From Sphaerisporangium melleum (GTDB taxonomy: Bacteria > Actinomycetota > Actinomycetes > Streptosporangiales > Streptosporangiaceae): a stretch of 64,000 nucleotides of DNA. Positions within the stretch are counted from its first letter, which is position 1; each line of letters starts with the position of its first letter. The stretch lies in NCBI RefSeq assembly GCF_014646695.1, contig NZ_BMNT01000023.1, positions 59,248-123,247 on the forward strand, read 5' to 3'. The notes beneath the pieces were generated by a model. That model did no database searches and was not told the DNA's origin. It saw only the letters and a program-made list of their open reading frames with translations. The translations under genes and the position numbers were made by a program. Shown one piece after another: positions 57,665 through 64,000 of the stretch.

Positions 57665-58492
57665 ATGAGCGTCGAGCCTTTCCCCGGCCCGGAATCCCCC
57701 CGCACACGTTTCGGCGCCGAGATGCGCCGCCTCCGCGAGGCCGCCCAACTCTCCCAGGCCGCCGTCGCCGCACGCCTCGGCTGCACTCAGACGCAAGTCA
57801 GCCGCCTGGAGGGCGGAACGAGAACGCCCTCACGTTCGGACGCGGAGAGGCTGGACCGGCTCTTCGGCAAAGACGGAAGCACGTACTTCTCCGACCTGCG
57901 CCGCCGCCTCATCTCTCGTCCCGGCGGTCCGATCTGGTTCGAGGGCTGGGTCGAAGAGATCGAGCCGACCGCCCTCGTCCTCCGCTCCTGGGACCCGCTG
58001 CTGATCCCCGGACTTCTCCAGACGGAGCCCTACGCCCGGCACATTTTCAGCCTTGAACCCCAGATCACGGCGGAGGAGGTCGAGGAGAGGACGGAGGCCC
58101 GCATGCGACGCCGAAATGTTCTCGATAGGAGGAATCCTCCGTTGATCCTCGTTCTCATCGACGCAGGCGTCTTGAAGCGCCAGGTAGGAGAACCGGAGGT
58201 AATGCGAGAACAGCTTGGCTATCTGCTGGAGGTCGCCCAGCGATCCACCGTCTCCATACAGGTCGTTGACCCGGCATGTCTCCCAGGCCTGGCCGGGCCC
58301 TTCATGATCGCCGAACTACCGGACGGCCGGCCGGACACGGTTCACGCCGACTCACCGGTTCAGGGACAGATTACTAGCGGCCACGAATTCGTGGCCTCGA
58401 TCCGAAAGCGATATGAAGCCATACGACTATGGGCATACCCTGAGCATGTATCCCGCAAGATGATCGAGGAAGCGAGACAGAAATGGACTTGA
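57665..58492 (+). CDS. XRE-family regulator with DUF5753
   Basis: The 275-aa protein has an N-terminal helix-turn-helix (RFGAEMRRLREAAQLSQAAV, LGCTQTQVSRLEGG) and the actinomycete DUF5753 domain. The latter is recognised by WFEGWVEEIEPTALVLRSWD, LLIPGLLQTEPYARHIF, LVLIDAGVLKRQVG and the late VHADSPVQGQITSGHEF. Such regulators control the DUF397 gene next door and often developmental or antibiotic genes. The ATG has GGAGG upstream. It overlaps the DUF397 gene by 10 nt and is divergent from the HATPase unit, a standard XRE–DUF397–HATPase module. Confidence 0.92.
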   Translation: MSVEPFPGPESPRTRFGAEMRRLREAAQLSQAAVAARLGCTQTQVSRLEGGTRTPSRSDAERLDRLFGKDGSTYFSDLRRRLISRPGGPIWFEGWVEEIEPTALVLRSWDPLLIPGLLQTEPYARHIFSLEPQITAEEVEERTEARMRRRNVLDRRNPPLILVLIDAGVLKRQVGEPEVMREQLGYLLEVAQRSTVSIQVVDPACLPGLAGPFMIAELPDGRPDTVHADSPVQGQITSGHEFVASIRKRYEAIRLWAYPEHVSRKMIEEARQKWT

Positions 58493-58689
58493 GCGCCGCC
58501 GTATGGCGGAAGTCGTCGCGGTCTTCGGGCAACGGCGGACAATGCGTAGAGGTTGCGGTCAACCTGCCCGGCGTGGTCGCGGTACGCGACAGCAAGGTTC
58601 CGGACGGCCCCAAGCTGCTTCTCGGGCCCTCCGAGTGGCGATCCTTCGTCGGCGGCATCAAGGCGGGCACCCTCAACCCCCTGTCCTGA
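58483..58689 (+). CDS. DUF397 protein, copy 1
   Basis: The 68-aa protein has the family pattern: AVWRKSSRSSGNGGQCVEVA at the front and VAVRDSKVPDGPKLL, SEWRSFVGGIKAG at the end. DUF397 proteins are small partners, possibly antitoxin-like or inhibitory, of XRE/DUF5753 regulators. Its start overlaps the regulator stop by 10 nt. It is nearly identical to the next gene, from a recent 231-bp duplication. Confidence 0.92.
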   Translation: MDLSAAVWRKSSRSSGNGGQCVEVAVNLPGVVAVRDSKVPDGPKLLLGPSEWRSFVGGIKAGTLNPLS

Positions 58690-58713
58690 TCACACCGAGA
58701 AAGCGAGACGCAA

Positions 58714-58920
58714 ATGGACCTGAGTGCCGCCGTATGGCGGAAGTCGTCGCTCTCCGGTGGGAACGGCGGTCAGTGCGTAGAGGTTGCCGCCAACCTGCCC
58801 GGCGTGGTCGCGGTACGCGACAGCAAGGTTCCCGACGGCCCCAAGTTGGTTCTCGGCCCCTCCGAGTGGCGATCCTTCATCGGCGGCGTCAAGACGGGCA
58901 CCTTCGACTCTCTGTCCTGA
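58714..58920 (+). CDS. DUF397 protein, copy 2
   Basis: A tandem paralogue of the preceding gene, again 68 aa with AVWRKSSLSGGNGGQCVEVA and the same C-terminal pattern. It differs from copy 1 at about nine residues. The spacer before its ATG (…AAAGCGAGACGCAA) repeats the sequence before copy 1, so the duplication included the ribosome-binding region. Confidence 0.92.
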   Translation: MDLSAAVWRKSSLSGGNGGQCVEVAANLPGVVAVRDSKVPDGPKLVLGPSEWRSFIGGVKTGTFDSLS

Positions 58921-58951
58921 TCACTTCAAGGAAGCAAGACAGGTATGGATC

Positions 58952-59228
58952 GACGCCCTGGGGAAACCGCCGGATATCCACGCCTCCCTGGTGCCGGCCA
59001 ATCCGCCGTTCGGCAAGAAGTCGTCGATCATCGTGATCGGGCTGGACGGCGAGGCAACGCGGGATGACATCGCCTACGACCGACCGGACTTCTGGGAGAC
59101 CACCACCAACAAGCAGCTCAACTTCGTCCAGCACATCGCCCGCCTGATGGCGATGCCGGGCCGGGCCGCGGTCGTCGTCCCGGACAACGTGCTGTTCGAA
59201 GGCGGCGCCGGCGAGGGCATCCGGCGCA
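58952..59228 (+). pseudogene. Fragment of a type I restriction-modification methylase (HsdM)
   Basis: About 92 codons read DALGKPPDIHASLVPANPPF, then GKKSS, RPDFWETTTNKQLNFVQHIA and AAVVVPDNVLFEGGAGEGIR. This includes the N-P-P-F catalytic motif of N6-adenine methylases and the HsdM-specific NKQLNFVQHI and VVVPDNVLFEGGAGE blocks. No start or stop belongs to it, and both flanks are unrelated. It is a dead internal fragment of a ~500-aa gene. No HsdS or HsdR gene is nearby. Confidence 0.85.
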
Positions 59229-59297
59229 GCCCCGCCCGTGCCGCACCCGGCAGAGCATGTGCGGCCGATGCCCGTTCGCCGTCGTCCGGCGAGTGGG

Positions 59298-60434
59298 TCA
59301 GGTGGACGTCCGCGCCTGGACGGGCTCGCCAGGTTCCGGCTGGTCGGATTCCGGCTCCTCGGGCGGGTCGGTGAGTTGTTCGCGGAGGTAGTTCCAGACC
59401 ACGGCGATCAGGGCGGCGACCGGGACGGCGAGCAGGCTGCCCACGATGCCCGCCAGGCTGCCGCCCAGCGTCACCGCCAGCAGCACGACCGCCGCGTGCA
59501 GGCCGAGGCCGCGGCTCTGCACCATGGGCTGGAACACGTTCCCCTCAAGCTGCTGTACGACGACGATGATGGCGAGCACGATGAGCGCGTCCGTCCAGCC
59601 GTTGGACACCAGCGCGATGAGGACCGCGACGAAACCGGCGAACAGCGCGCCGACGATGGGGATGAACGCCGAGACGAAGGTCAGGACGGCCAGGGGAAGG
59701 ACCAGCGGCACGCCCACGATCCACAGGCCGAGGCCGATGAAGACGGCGTCGAGCAGGCCCACGAACGCCTGGGAGCGCACGAACGAGCCGAGGGTGTCCC
59801 AGCTTCGCGCTGCCACGATCTGCACGTCTGTGGCGAGGCGGCCGGGGAACTGGCGGGCCAGCCAAGGCAGGAACCGCGGGCCGTCCTTGAGGAAGAAGAA
59901 CATGAGGAACAGCGCCAGGACCGTGTTCACCAGGCCGTTGACCACGGTGCCCACGCCCGTGAGGGTGGCGGTGACGATGCTGCCGACGCTGTCCTGGACA
60001 CGCTTGACCGCGCTGTCGAACGCGGTGCTGACCTGGTCGGCGCCGATGTTCAGCGGCGGCCCGGCCGCCCAGTCGCGCAACTTCTGGATGCCGTCGCCCA
60101 CGCCCCTGGCCAGCTCTCCGGACTGGGACGCCACCGGGACGGCGATCAGCACCACGGTCCCGGCGGCGACCAGGAGGAAGAGCACGGTCACGACCGACGC
60201 CGCCAAGGCGGGGGGCCAGCCATGCCGGCGCAGGAACCGGGTCAGGGGCCAGGTCAGCGTGGTGAGCAGCAGGGCGATCACGAGCGGCCACAGGACCGAC
60301 CACATCCGGCCGAGAATCCACAGGCCCACCGCCGTCATCACGACGACGAGCAGCATCTCCAGGGAGATGCGCGCCGAGGTGCGCAACGCGGTGCGCGTCT
60401 TTCGGGCATTCAGCGTGGCAGGCACAAAGGACAC
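59298..60434 (-). CDS. AI-2E family transporter (PF01594-type permease)
   Basis: The 378-aa membrane protein has about eight helices in the order typical of the family. These are two N-terminal helices (LLVVVMTAVGLWILGRMW), a soluble middle part, then FVRSQAFVGLLDAVFIGLGL and PIVGALFAGFVAVLIALVSN, and VVVQQLEGNVFQPMVQSRGL with the conserved E-x-x-x-x-x-P. Members export signals such as AI-2 or act as Na+/H+ antiporters; function here is open. The C-terminal tail is acidic and Pro-rich. The start is uncertain: GTG at 60434, 60443 or 60425 all fit, and no clear Shine-Dalgarno sequence exists. Confidence 0.85.
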   Translation of the reverse strand: MSFVPATLNARKTRTALRTSARISLEMLLVVVMTAVGLWILGRMWSVLWPLVIALLLTTLTWPLTRFLRRHGWPPALAASVVTVLFLLVAAGTVVLIAVPVASQSGELARGVGDGIQKLRDWAAGPPLNIGADQVSTAFDSAVKRVQDSVGSIVTATLTGVGTVVNGLVNTVLALFLMFFFLKDGPRFLPWLARQFPGRLATDVQIVAARSWDTLGSFVRSQAFVGLLDAVFIGLGLWIVGVPLVLPLAVLTFVSAFIPIVGALFAGFVAVLIALVSNGWTDALIVLAIIVVVQQLEGNVFQPMVQSRGLGLHAAVVLLAVTLGGSLAGIVGSLLAVPVAALIAVVWNYLREQLTDPPEEPESDQPEPGEPVQARTST

Positions 60435-60508
60435 CCTAGACACTGTCCCAGCAAACCGGACTTGTCCCACGTGGAGGACGCCCGAGCGTGGACGAGATGG
60501 TCGACAGG

Positions 60509-60556
60509 GGCCGGCCGGATGCCATCCATGCCGACTCACCGGTTCAGGGCCGATGA
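60509..60556 (+). pseudogene. Tail fragment of an XRE/DUF5753 gene
   Basis: Sixteen codons read GRPDAIHADSPVQGR and a stop, matching the end of the DUF5753 domain at 58321-58370 (GRPDTVHADSPVQGQ). The DNA shares 20 identical bases, GCCGACTCACCGGTTCAGGG, at 58347 and 60530. It is a leftover from a second regulator copy or from a recombination event. Confidence 0.6.
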
Positions 60557-60562
60557 GCTTCG

Positions 60563-60730
60563 CTATGCCTCGCGCACGCGCTCCAGGACATTCTCGGCCC
60601 AGACGTCAGGCGCTTCCAGCGGGCTGAAGTGTCCGGCGTTCTTCAGGAGGCGCAGCGTGTAGTCGCTGTAGAAGTCGGACAGGTTGTCGCTCCACTCCTG
60701 CGGGAAGAGCACCGCCGTACCCGGGCGCCG
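60563..60730 (-). pseudogene. C-terminal fragment of an alpha/beta-hydrolase
   Basis: About 55 codons read TAVLFPQEWSDNLSDFYSDY, then LRLLKNAGHFSPLEAPDVWA to the stop at 60563. AGHFSPLE holds the catalytic histidine typical of the C-terminus of epoxide-hydrolase-like proteins. The sequence upstream in the same frame is unrelated, low-complexity and Arg-rich, and no nucleophile domain is present. The gene has lost most of its 5' part. Confidence 0.65.
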
Positions 60731-60918
60731 GCACACCCGCACCACGTCCCACCCACCGCCGGTGCGCCCCTCCTCGTCGAAACCGCGAACGCGCGGTGGT
60801 CCGGCGTCGATGCGATCCCGCTTCGACGCCGGACCTGATCCCCGGTGCCGGGCATACTGGTCACGCTTGGCAGAGGCCGACCGGGGGTACCCGGCCGTGC
60901 CGCCGCGCTCGCTGGGGG

Positions 60919-61332
60919 CTACTCGGCGTAGGGCTGGTCCTTGCCCTGGGCGCTGTAACCGAGACTCCAGATGTAGCCGTCCAGGTCGGCGAACGAGCCG
61001 CCGTACCCGCCCCACGGCAGGGCGCCGGCCGGCTTGAGGATCGTGGCGCCGGCCTTCTCGGCCTCCGCCATGACCTCGTCCACCCGCTCCTGGCTACGGA
61101 CGACGTAGGTGAGGACCAGCCCGCTGAAGCCGCTGCCCTCCGGGCTCGTGCCCACCTGGCCGGCGAGGCCTTCGCGGCCGTAGAAGCCGACGAGCGAGCC
61201 GCCGTCGGACTCGAAGAACACCGAGATGCCGTAGTCGTGCTTGACCTTCCAGCCGAGCCCTTCGACGTAGAACCGCTTGGCCCGGTCCATGTCCTGCACG
61301 CCGAGGAGGATAGAGCTAACGTGCGCTTTCAT
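60919..61332 (-). CDS. VOC-family (glyoxalase/bleomycin-resistance fold) protein
   Basis: The 137-aa protein starts at an ATG with AAGGAGA upstream. Two beta-alpha-beta-beta-beta modules are visible: VSSILLGVQDMDRAKRFYVE, GLGWKVKHDYGISVFFESDG, then VRSQERVDEVMAEAEKAGAT and GGYGGSFADLDGYIWSLGY. It lacks some metal ligands of glyoxalase I; its activity is unknown. It is divergent from an ECF sigma-factor gene with a palindrome between them, a frequent arrangement for sigma-controlled detoxification genes. Confidence 0.88.
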   Translation of the reverse strand: MKAHVSSILLGVQDMDRAKRFYVEGLGWKVKHDYGISVFFESDGGSLVGFYGREGLAGQVGTSPEGSGFSGLVLTYVVRSQERVDEVMAEAEKAGATILKPAGALPWGGYGGSFADLDGYIWSLGYSAQGKDQPYAE

Positions 61333-61428
61333 GCTTTGTCTCCTTGTACTGCCGCTTCGAGGTACTCGTGCTGCCTGAACCGGCAGGTGCGACGTCCCGG
61401 CCGGGCCGTCACGTTCCTCAGTTCCGCC

Positions 61429-61445
61429 GGTCAATTGGTTTGACC
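61429..61445. promoter_or_regulatory. GGTCAA/TTGACC palindrome between the VOC and ECF genes
   Basis: GGTCAATTGGTTTGACC is a 6+5+6 inverted repeat located 24 bp before the sigma-factor ATG and 97 bp before the VOC gene. It is a plausible operator for both. Confidence 0.4.
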
Positions 61446-61468
61446 GCCTGAACGGAGGAATGTGACAG

Positions 61469-62341
61469 ATGGCCGAGCACGACTGGCTGAGCGAACGGTT
61501 CGCCGAGCATCACGACCGCCTGCACGCGATGGCCTACCGGATGCTCGGCTCTCCCGCCGAGGCCGAGGACGCGGTGCAGGAGGCGTGGCTGCGGGTCACC
61601 CGCGCTGGCACGGGTCAGGTGGAGAACCCGGGAGGGTGGCTGACCACGATCGTCGCCCGGGTCTGCCTGAACCTGCTCGAAGCACGCCGGAACCGGCGGG
61701 AGGAGTCCGCCGGGGCGCTGCCGCCCGAACCGGCCGAGCCGCAGGCGCGCATCCACCCGACCGGCCAGGCCAGCCCCGAGGACGAGGCGCTGCTGGCCGA
61801 CTCGGTCGGTGTCGCGCTGATGGTGGTGCTGGACACGCTGACTCCGGCGGAGCGGCTCGCGTTCGTGCTGCACGACGTGTTCGCCGTGTCGTTCGGCGAG
61901 ATCGGCCCCGTCATCGACCGCTCTCCGGCGGCGGCCCGGCAACTGGCCAGCCGGGCCCGGCGCCGGGTGCAGGGAGCGGCCGGGGCATCGCAGGCCGCGC
62001 GGTCGGCGAAGCGGGACATCGTCGCCGCCTTCCTGGCGGCCTCCCGGAGCGGGGATTTCGCCGCCCTGCTCGAACTGCTCGATCCGGACGCCGTGGTCGG
62101 CGAGGTGCGGGGCGGGCACGCGGTGGCGGCGTTCTTCGCCGGACGGGCTCAGGCCGCCCGGCTCGCGCTGGTCGACGGCGTTCCCGCGGCCGTCTGGTCG
62201 CACCGCGGCCTGCGGAAGGCCGTCCTCACGTTCACCGTCGACGACGGGAAGATCACCGGCATCGCCATCGACACCGACCCGGACCGGCTCCGCGACCTGG
62301 ACATCGTCCTTCTTCCCGCCGCCGGCGAGGAGCGGCGTTGA
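61469..62341 (+). CDS. ECF sigma factor with C-terminal SnoaL-like extension (SigJ/ECF41-like)
   Basis: The 290-aa protein contains sigma-70 region 2 (HHDRLHAMAYRMLGSPAEAE, DAVQEAWLRVTRAG) and region 4 (TLTPAERLAFVLHDVFAVSF, ARQLASRARRRVQGA). Beyond ~185 it has a SnoaL-like domain (DIVAAFLAASRSGDFAALLE, DPDAVVGEVRGGHAVAAFF). ECF41-type factors use this domain in place of an anti-sigma factor. The usual W-L-P-E-P linker motif is reduced here to LPPEPAEPQ, so it is a divergent member. The ATG follows GGAGGA. Targets may include the divergent VOC gene. Confidence 0.9.
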   Translation: MAEHDWLSERFAEHHDRLHAMAYRMLGSPAEAEDAVQEAWLRVTRAGTGQVENPGGWLTTIVARVCLNLLEARRNRREESAGALPPEPAEPQARIHPTGQASPEDEALLADSVGVALMVVLDTLTPAERLAFVLHDVFAVSFGEIGPVIDRSPAAARQLASRARRRVQGAAGASQAARSAKRDIVAAFLAASRSGDFAALLELLDPDAVVGEVRGGHAVAAFFAGRAQAARLALVDGVPAAVWSHRGLRKAVLTFTVDDGKITGIAIDTDPDRLRDLDIVLLPAAGEERR

Positions 62342-62408
62342 CCGGGACCCGTCTGGGGCTCTCGTGCTGATCCCGGGATACGGCGCGGTGCCGCCACGGC
62401 TCGCCCTT

Positions 62409-63112
62409 TCAGGCGCCGGCGCCGCCGTCGACCGGGACGATCGCGCCGTTCACCATGGAGGCACGGTCGCTGAGCAGCCACGCGGCCACTTCGGCCACTT
62501 CGCGGGGCTCGGCCATGCGGCCGAGCGGGGTCGCCGCGTTGATGCGGTCGATGACGCCCGGGGATTTCGTCTCCCACGCGTCGATCATCGCCGTGGCGGT
62601 GCCGCCGGGGGTGATGCCGTTCACCCGGATGCCCTGACGCCCCCAGGTCACGGCCGCGGTCTCGGTGATGCTGTTGAGCGCGCGCTTCATGGCGCCGTAC
62701 GCCGGGAGGGCGGGGTTCGCGCGGCGGCTGCCGATGCTGGAGGTGTTGACGATCGCCCCGCCGCCGCCCTGTCGCATGAGCGCGGCCTCGGCGGTCATGG
62801 CGGTCCAGTGCGAGCGGAAGTTCACCGCGAACTGCTCGTCGATGTCCTCGTCGCTCGTGGCGTCGAGCGGGCCGGGCTGCTGGATCGCCGCGCCGTTGTT
62901 GAAGGCGCCGTCGAGCCGTCCGTGCAGCTTCTCAACGCGGTCGACCGCGGCGCGAATGCTCGAACGGTCGGCGAGGTCCATGCCGACGGCGTCGGCGACG
63001 CCTCCGGCGGCGCGGACCTCGGCCACGATGCGGTCGAGGGCGTCCACGGCGTCGGCGAGGCGCTCGCTGTGTCCGTAACGCGGGCGGGCGACGGCGTCGC
63101 GCCTGGCTCGAG
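62409..63112 (-). pseudogene. Short-chain dehydrogenase/reductase lacking its N-terminus
   Basis: The conserved part of an SDR is present: DRIVAEVRAAGGVADAVGMD, LDGAFNNGAA, VNTSSIGSRR, the catalytic YGAMK, NGITPGGTATAMI, and WLLSDRASMVNGAIVPVDGG to the stop. The first ~45 residues with the TGxxxGIG NAD(P)-binding loop are missing. Beyond about 63112 the frame enters unrelated DNA that belongs, on the other strand, to an NmrA-like fragment. Without the cofactor loop the product would be inactive. It is recently broken: the body is intact, with no internal stop. Confidence 0.75.
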
Positions 63113-63129
63113 CTGGTCTTCTCAGTCCC

Positions 63130-63311
63130 GGCGGCGAGCTGACCCAGGCCGTCAACCTGGTCGAAGGCGCGCCGGCCGCGGGCGTGCGGCAGTTCGTGCA
63201 ACGTCCGTCTCCGGCGCCGGACAGCGCACCGAGGTCCCCGGCCGGGCCTTCGGCATCCCGCTCACGACCTTCGAGGAATGGGCGCACGAGCACCTGCGGC
63301 CCGTGGCCTGA
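63130..63311 (+). pseudogene. Fragments of an NmrA-like NAD(P)-binding gene, frameshifted
   Basis: The frame at 63130 reads GGELTQAVNLVEGAPAAGVR followed by QFVQ, typical of the atypical-SDR/NmrA family (…A-A-x-x-A-G-V-x-x-F-V). From 63231 a different frame reads EVPGRAFGIPLTTFEEWAHE and HLRPVA to a stop, like the C-terminus of the same family. About 180 residues between them are missing. This is a deletion remnant fused at its 5' side to the broken SDR gene. Confidence 0.6.
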
Positions 63312-63327
63312 CAACCCCCGGGCCGGC

Positions 63328-63756
63328 TCAGCCGTGGAGGTAGTCGACCAGGTGGGCCTTCTCGGTCTCGAGCTCCTCGATGGCGCTCTTGACCACGTCG
63401 CCGATGCTGACGATGCCCGCGAGCCGACCGCCGTCGAGCACCGGCAGGTGGCGGATGCGGTGGTCGGTCATGGTCTGGCGGATGTCGTCGACGTCGGCGT
63501 GCGGCTCGCAGGTGCGCACCGGAGTCGTCATGATCGCCGACACCGGCTCGCCGAGCACCGACGGCCCGCGCTGGTGCAGCCGGCGCACGACGTCGCGCTC
63601 GGAGACGATGCCGACGATGGTCTCGCCGTCCTCCGACACCACGACGGCGCCGATGTTGTGGGTGGCCAGGGCCGCGAGTAGCTCGGTCACCGTGGCCTGT
63701 GGCCGAACGGTCGCCACCGTGTTCCCTTTGCTGCGCAAGATCGCGCTGATCAGCAT
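63328..63756 (-). CDS. CBS-domain pair protein
   Basis: The 142-aa protein is two CBS motifs: VRPQATVTELLAALATHNIG with GETIVGIVSERDVVRRL, and VRTCEPHADVDDIRQTMTDH with GRLAGIVSIGDVVKSAI. The pair forms a Bateman module that binds adenosine nucleotides and senses energy charge. The start at 63756 gives the usual M-L-I-S-A-I-L-R-S-K-G beginning. Stand-alone CBS pairs regulate enzymes in stress or dormancy. No partner is adjacent. Confidence 0.9.
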   Translation of the reverse strand: MLISAILRSKGNTVATVRPQATVTELLAALATHNIGAVVVSEDGETIVGIVSERDVVRRLHQRGPSVLGEPVSAIMTTPVRTCEPHADVDDIRQTMTDHRIRHLPVLDGGRLAGIVSIGDVVKSAIEELETEKAHLVDYLHG

Positions 63757-64000
63757 CGACACCACCTCGTCACGGTTAAGGAGAGGTCGGAAAGGTATCT
63801 CCTGACTTCCCCATTCACCGACATCCTTAAGCGTGGATCCTGCAAAGCACTCGAACGGAACGTGAGCACCGGTGAAAGGAGGAGGAAGCAGGCGCCCCGC
63901 ACCCGGCACACGCGGCCGGCGGCCGGGCGGAGGTGACAGGCGGCGGTGAGTACGATGCCTCGCACCACCTCGAACTCTTGGGACCGCAGATGAGCGATCA
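63757..64000. other. Intergenic region at the window edge, possible gene start at 63990
   Basis: The region should contain the promoter of the CBS gene. TACGAT (63951-63956) could be a -10 box for a rightward gene starting at the ATG at 63990 (ATGAGCGATCA...), of which only four codons are in view. That gene cannot be judged. Confidence 0.25.

Larger units (their letters stand above)
58470..58950 (+). repeat. 231-bp tandem array of DUF397 units with a truncated third unit
   Basis: The start codons lie at 58483, 58714 and 58945, exactly 231 bp apart. Each is preceded by a variant of GGAAGCGAGACAG and followed by ATGGA[CT]. The third unit keeps only the leader and ATGGAT before sequence changes to a restriction-methylase fragment. 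The array thus once had at least three units. Confidence 0.8.

Noticed and set aside
60563..61015. Reading the 150-codon minus frame as an intact gene
   Set aside because: Only the last ~55 codons resemble an alpha/beta-hydrolase; the rest is unrelated Arg-rich sequence and overlaps the VOC gene.
63990..64000. Start of a rightward gene at the window edge
   Set aside because: Only four codons are visible and the ribosome-binding site is weak; it cannot be supported.

Overview
This window looks like chromosomal DNA from a filamentous, high-GC actinomycete. The evidence is pervasive G/C at third codon positions, many GTG starts, XRE/DUF5753–DUF397 gene pairs, a panel of secreted polysaccharide-active enzymes and a TGGGAGCGCTCCCA-type cellulose-regulator operator. 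A Streptosporangiales-type genus (Nonomuraea/Streptosporangium-like) would fit, but that is inference; no rRNA or other taxonomic marker is present.

The most striking part is 2.0–18.8 kb. A single 4418-codon gene (5489–18745, +) encodes a giant TcA-type toxin-complex subunit. An N-terminal helical shell is followed by about 25 hemopexin-like repeats, the ABC-toxin/neuraminidase-like region with a second block of about 7 hemopexin repeats inside it, a coiled-coil pore domain and a TcB-binding-type C-terminus. No TcB or TcC gene is visible. The divergent neighbour (2379–5333, -) is a 984-aa protein that I do not recognise. Next to it lie a decayed CRISPR-like array of three repeats and a relic repeat-domain ORF. 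Upstream, the window opens inside a secreted cupredoxin/beta-propeller protein.

18.8–34.8 kb is ordinary accessory metabolism with many local regulators: TetR with twin operators over the promoter of a ketopantoate-reductase-like gene; an acyl-CoA ligase plus MHS-type transporter; amidohydrolase plus MaoC divergent from a PaaX-like regulator, with a motif shared between the two operon promoters; a CE1 esterase with CBM2; MarR; panD; a cation/proton antiporter with a coupled small ORF; an AtuA-family protein divergent from a GntR regulator; and an ABM-domain membrane protein. 34.8–45 kb holds an unknown two-gene unit (CBM2-like, glycine-rich), a PPOX flavoprotein, an Smr protein, a secreted subtilase, an AA10 LPMO, a probable 2,2-dialkylglycine decarboxylase, a GNAT enzyme and a TPR protein.

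45–57.5 kb has three notable items. An ABC-F protein is preceded by an overlapping arginine-rich leader ORF. An Rpn-like nuclease is followed by a LexA-like repressor. A tightly overlapping five-gene operon encodes a CxH zinc-finger protein, a 462-aa unknown, a VWA protein, a MoxR AAA ATPase and a DUF5682 protein; it resembles the MoxR–VWA class of proposed conflict systems.

57–63.3 kb is a regulatory and gene-decay zone. A HATPase with a coupled 43-aa ORF sits divergent from an XRE/DUF5753 gene followed by DUF397 units in a 231-bp tandem array. The third unit is cut off and replaced by a fragment of a type I restriction methylase. Further fragments of an XRE/DUF5753 gene, an alpha/beta-hydrolase, an SDR and an NmrA-like gene follow, between intact AI-2E transporter, VOC, ECF sigma factor and CBS-domain genes. 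Several convergent gene pairs are separated by strong perfect hairpins, listed as terminators.
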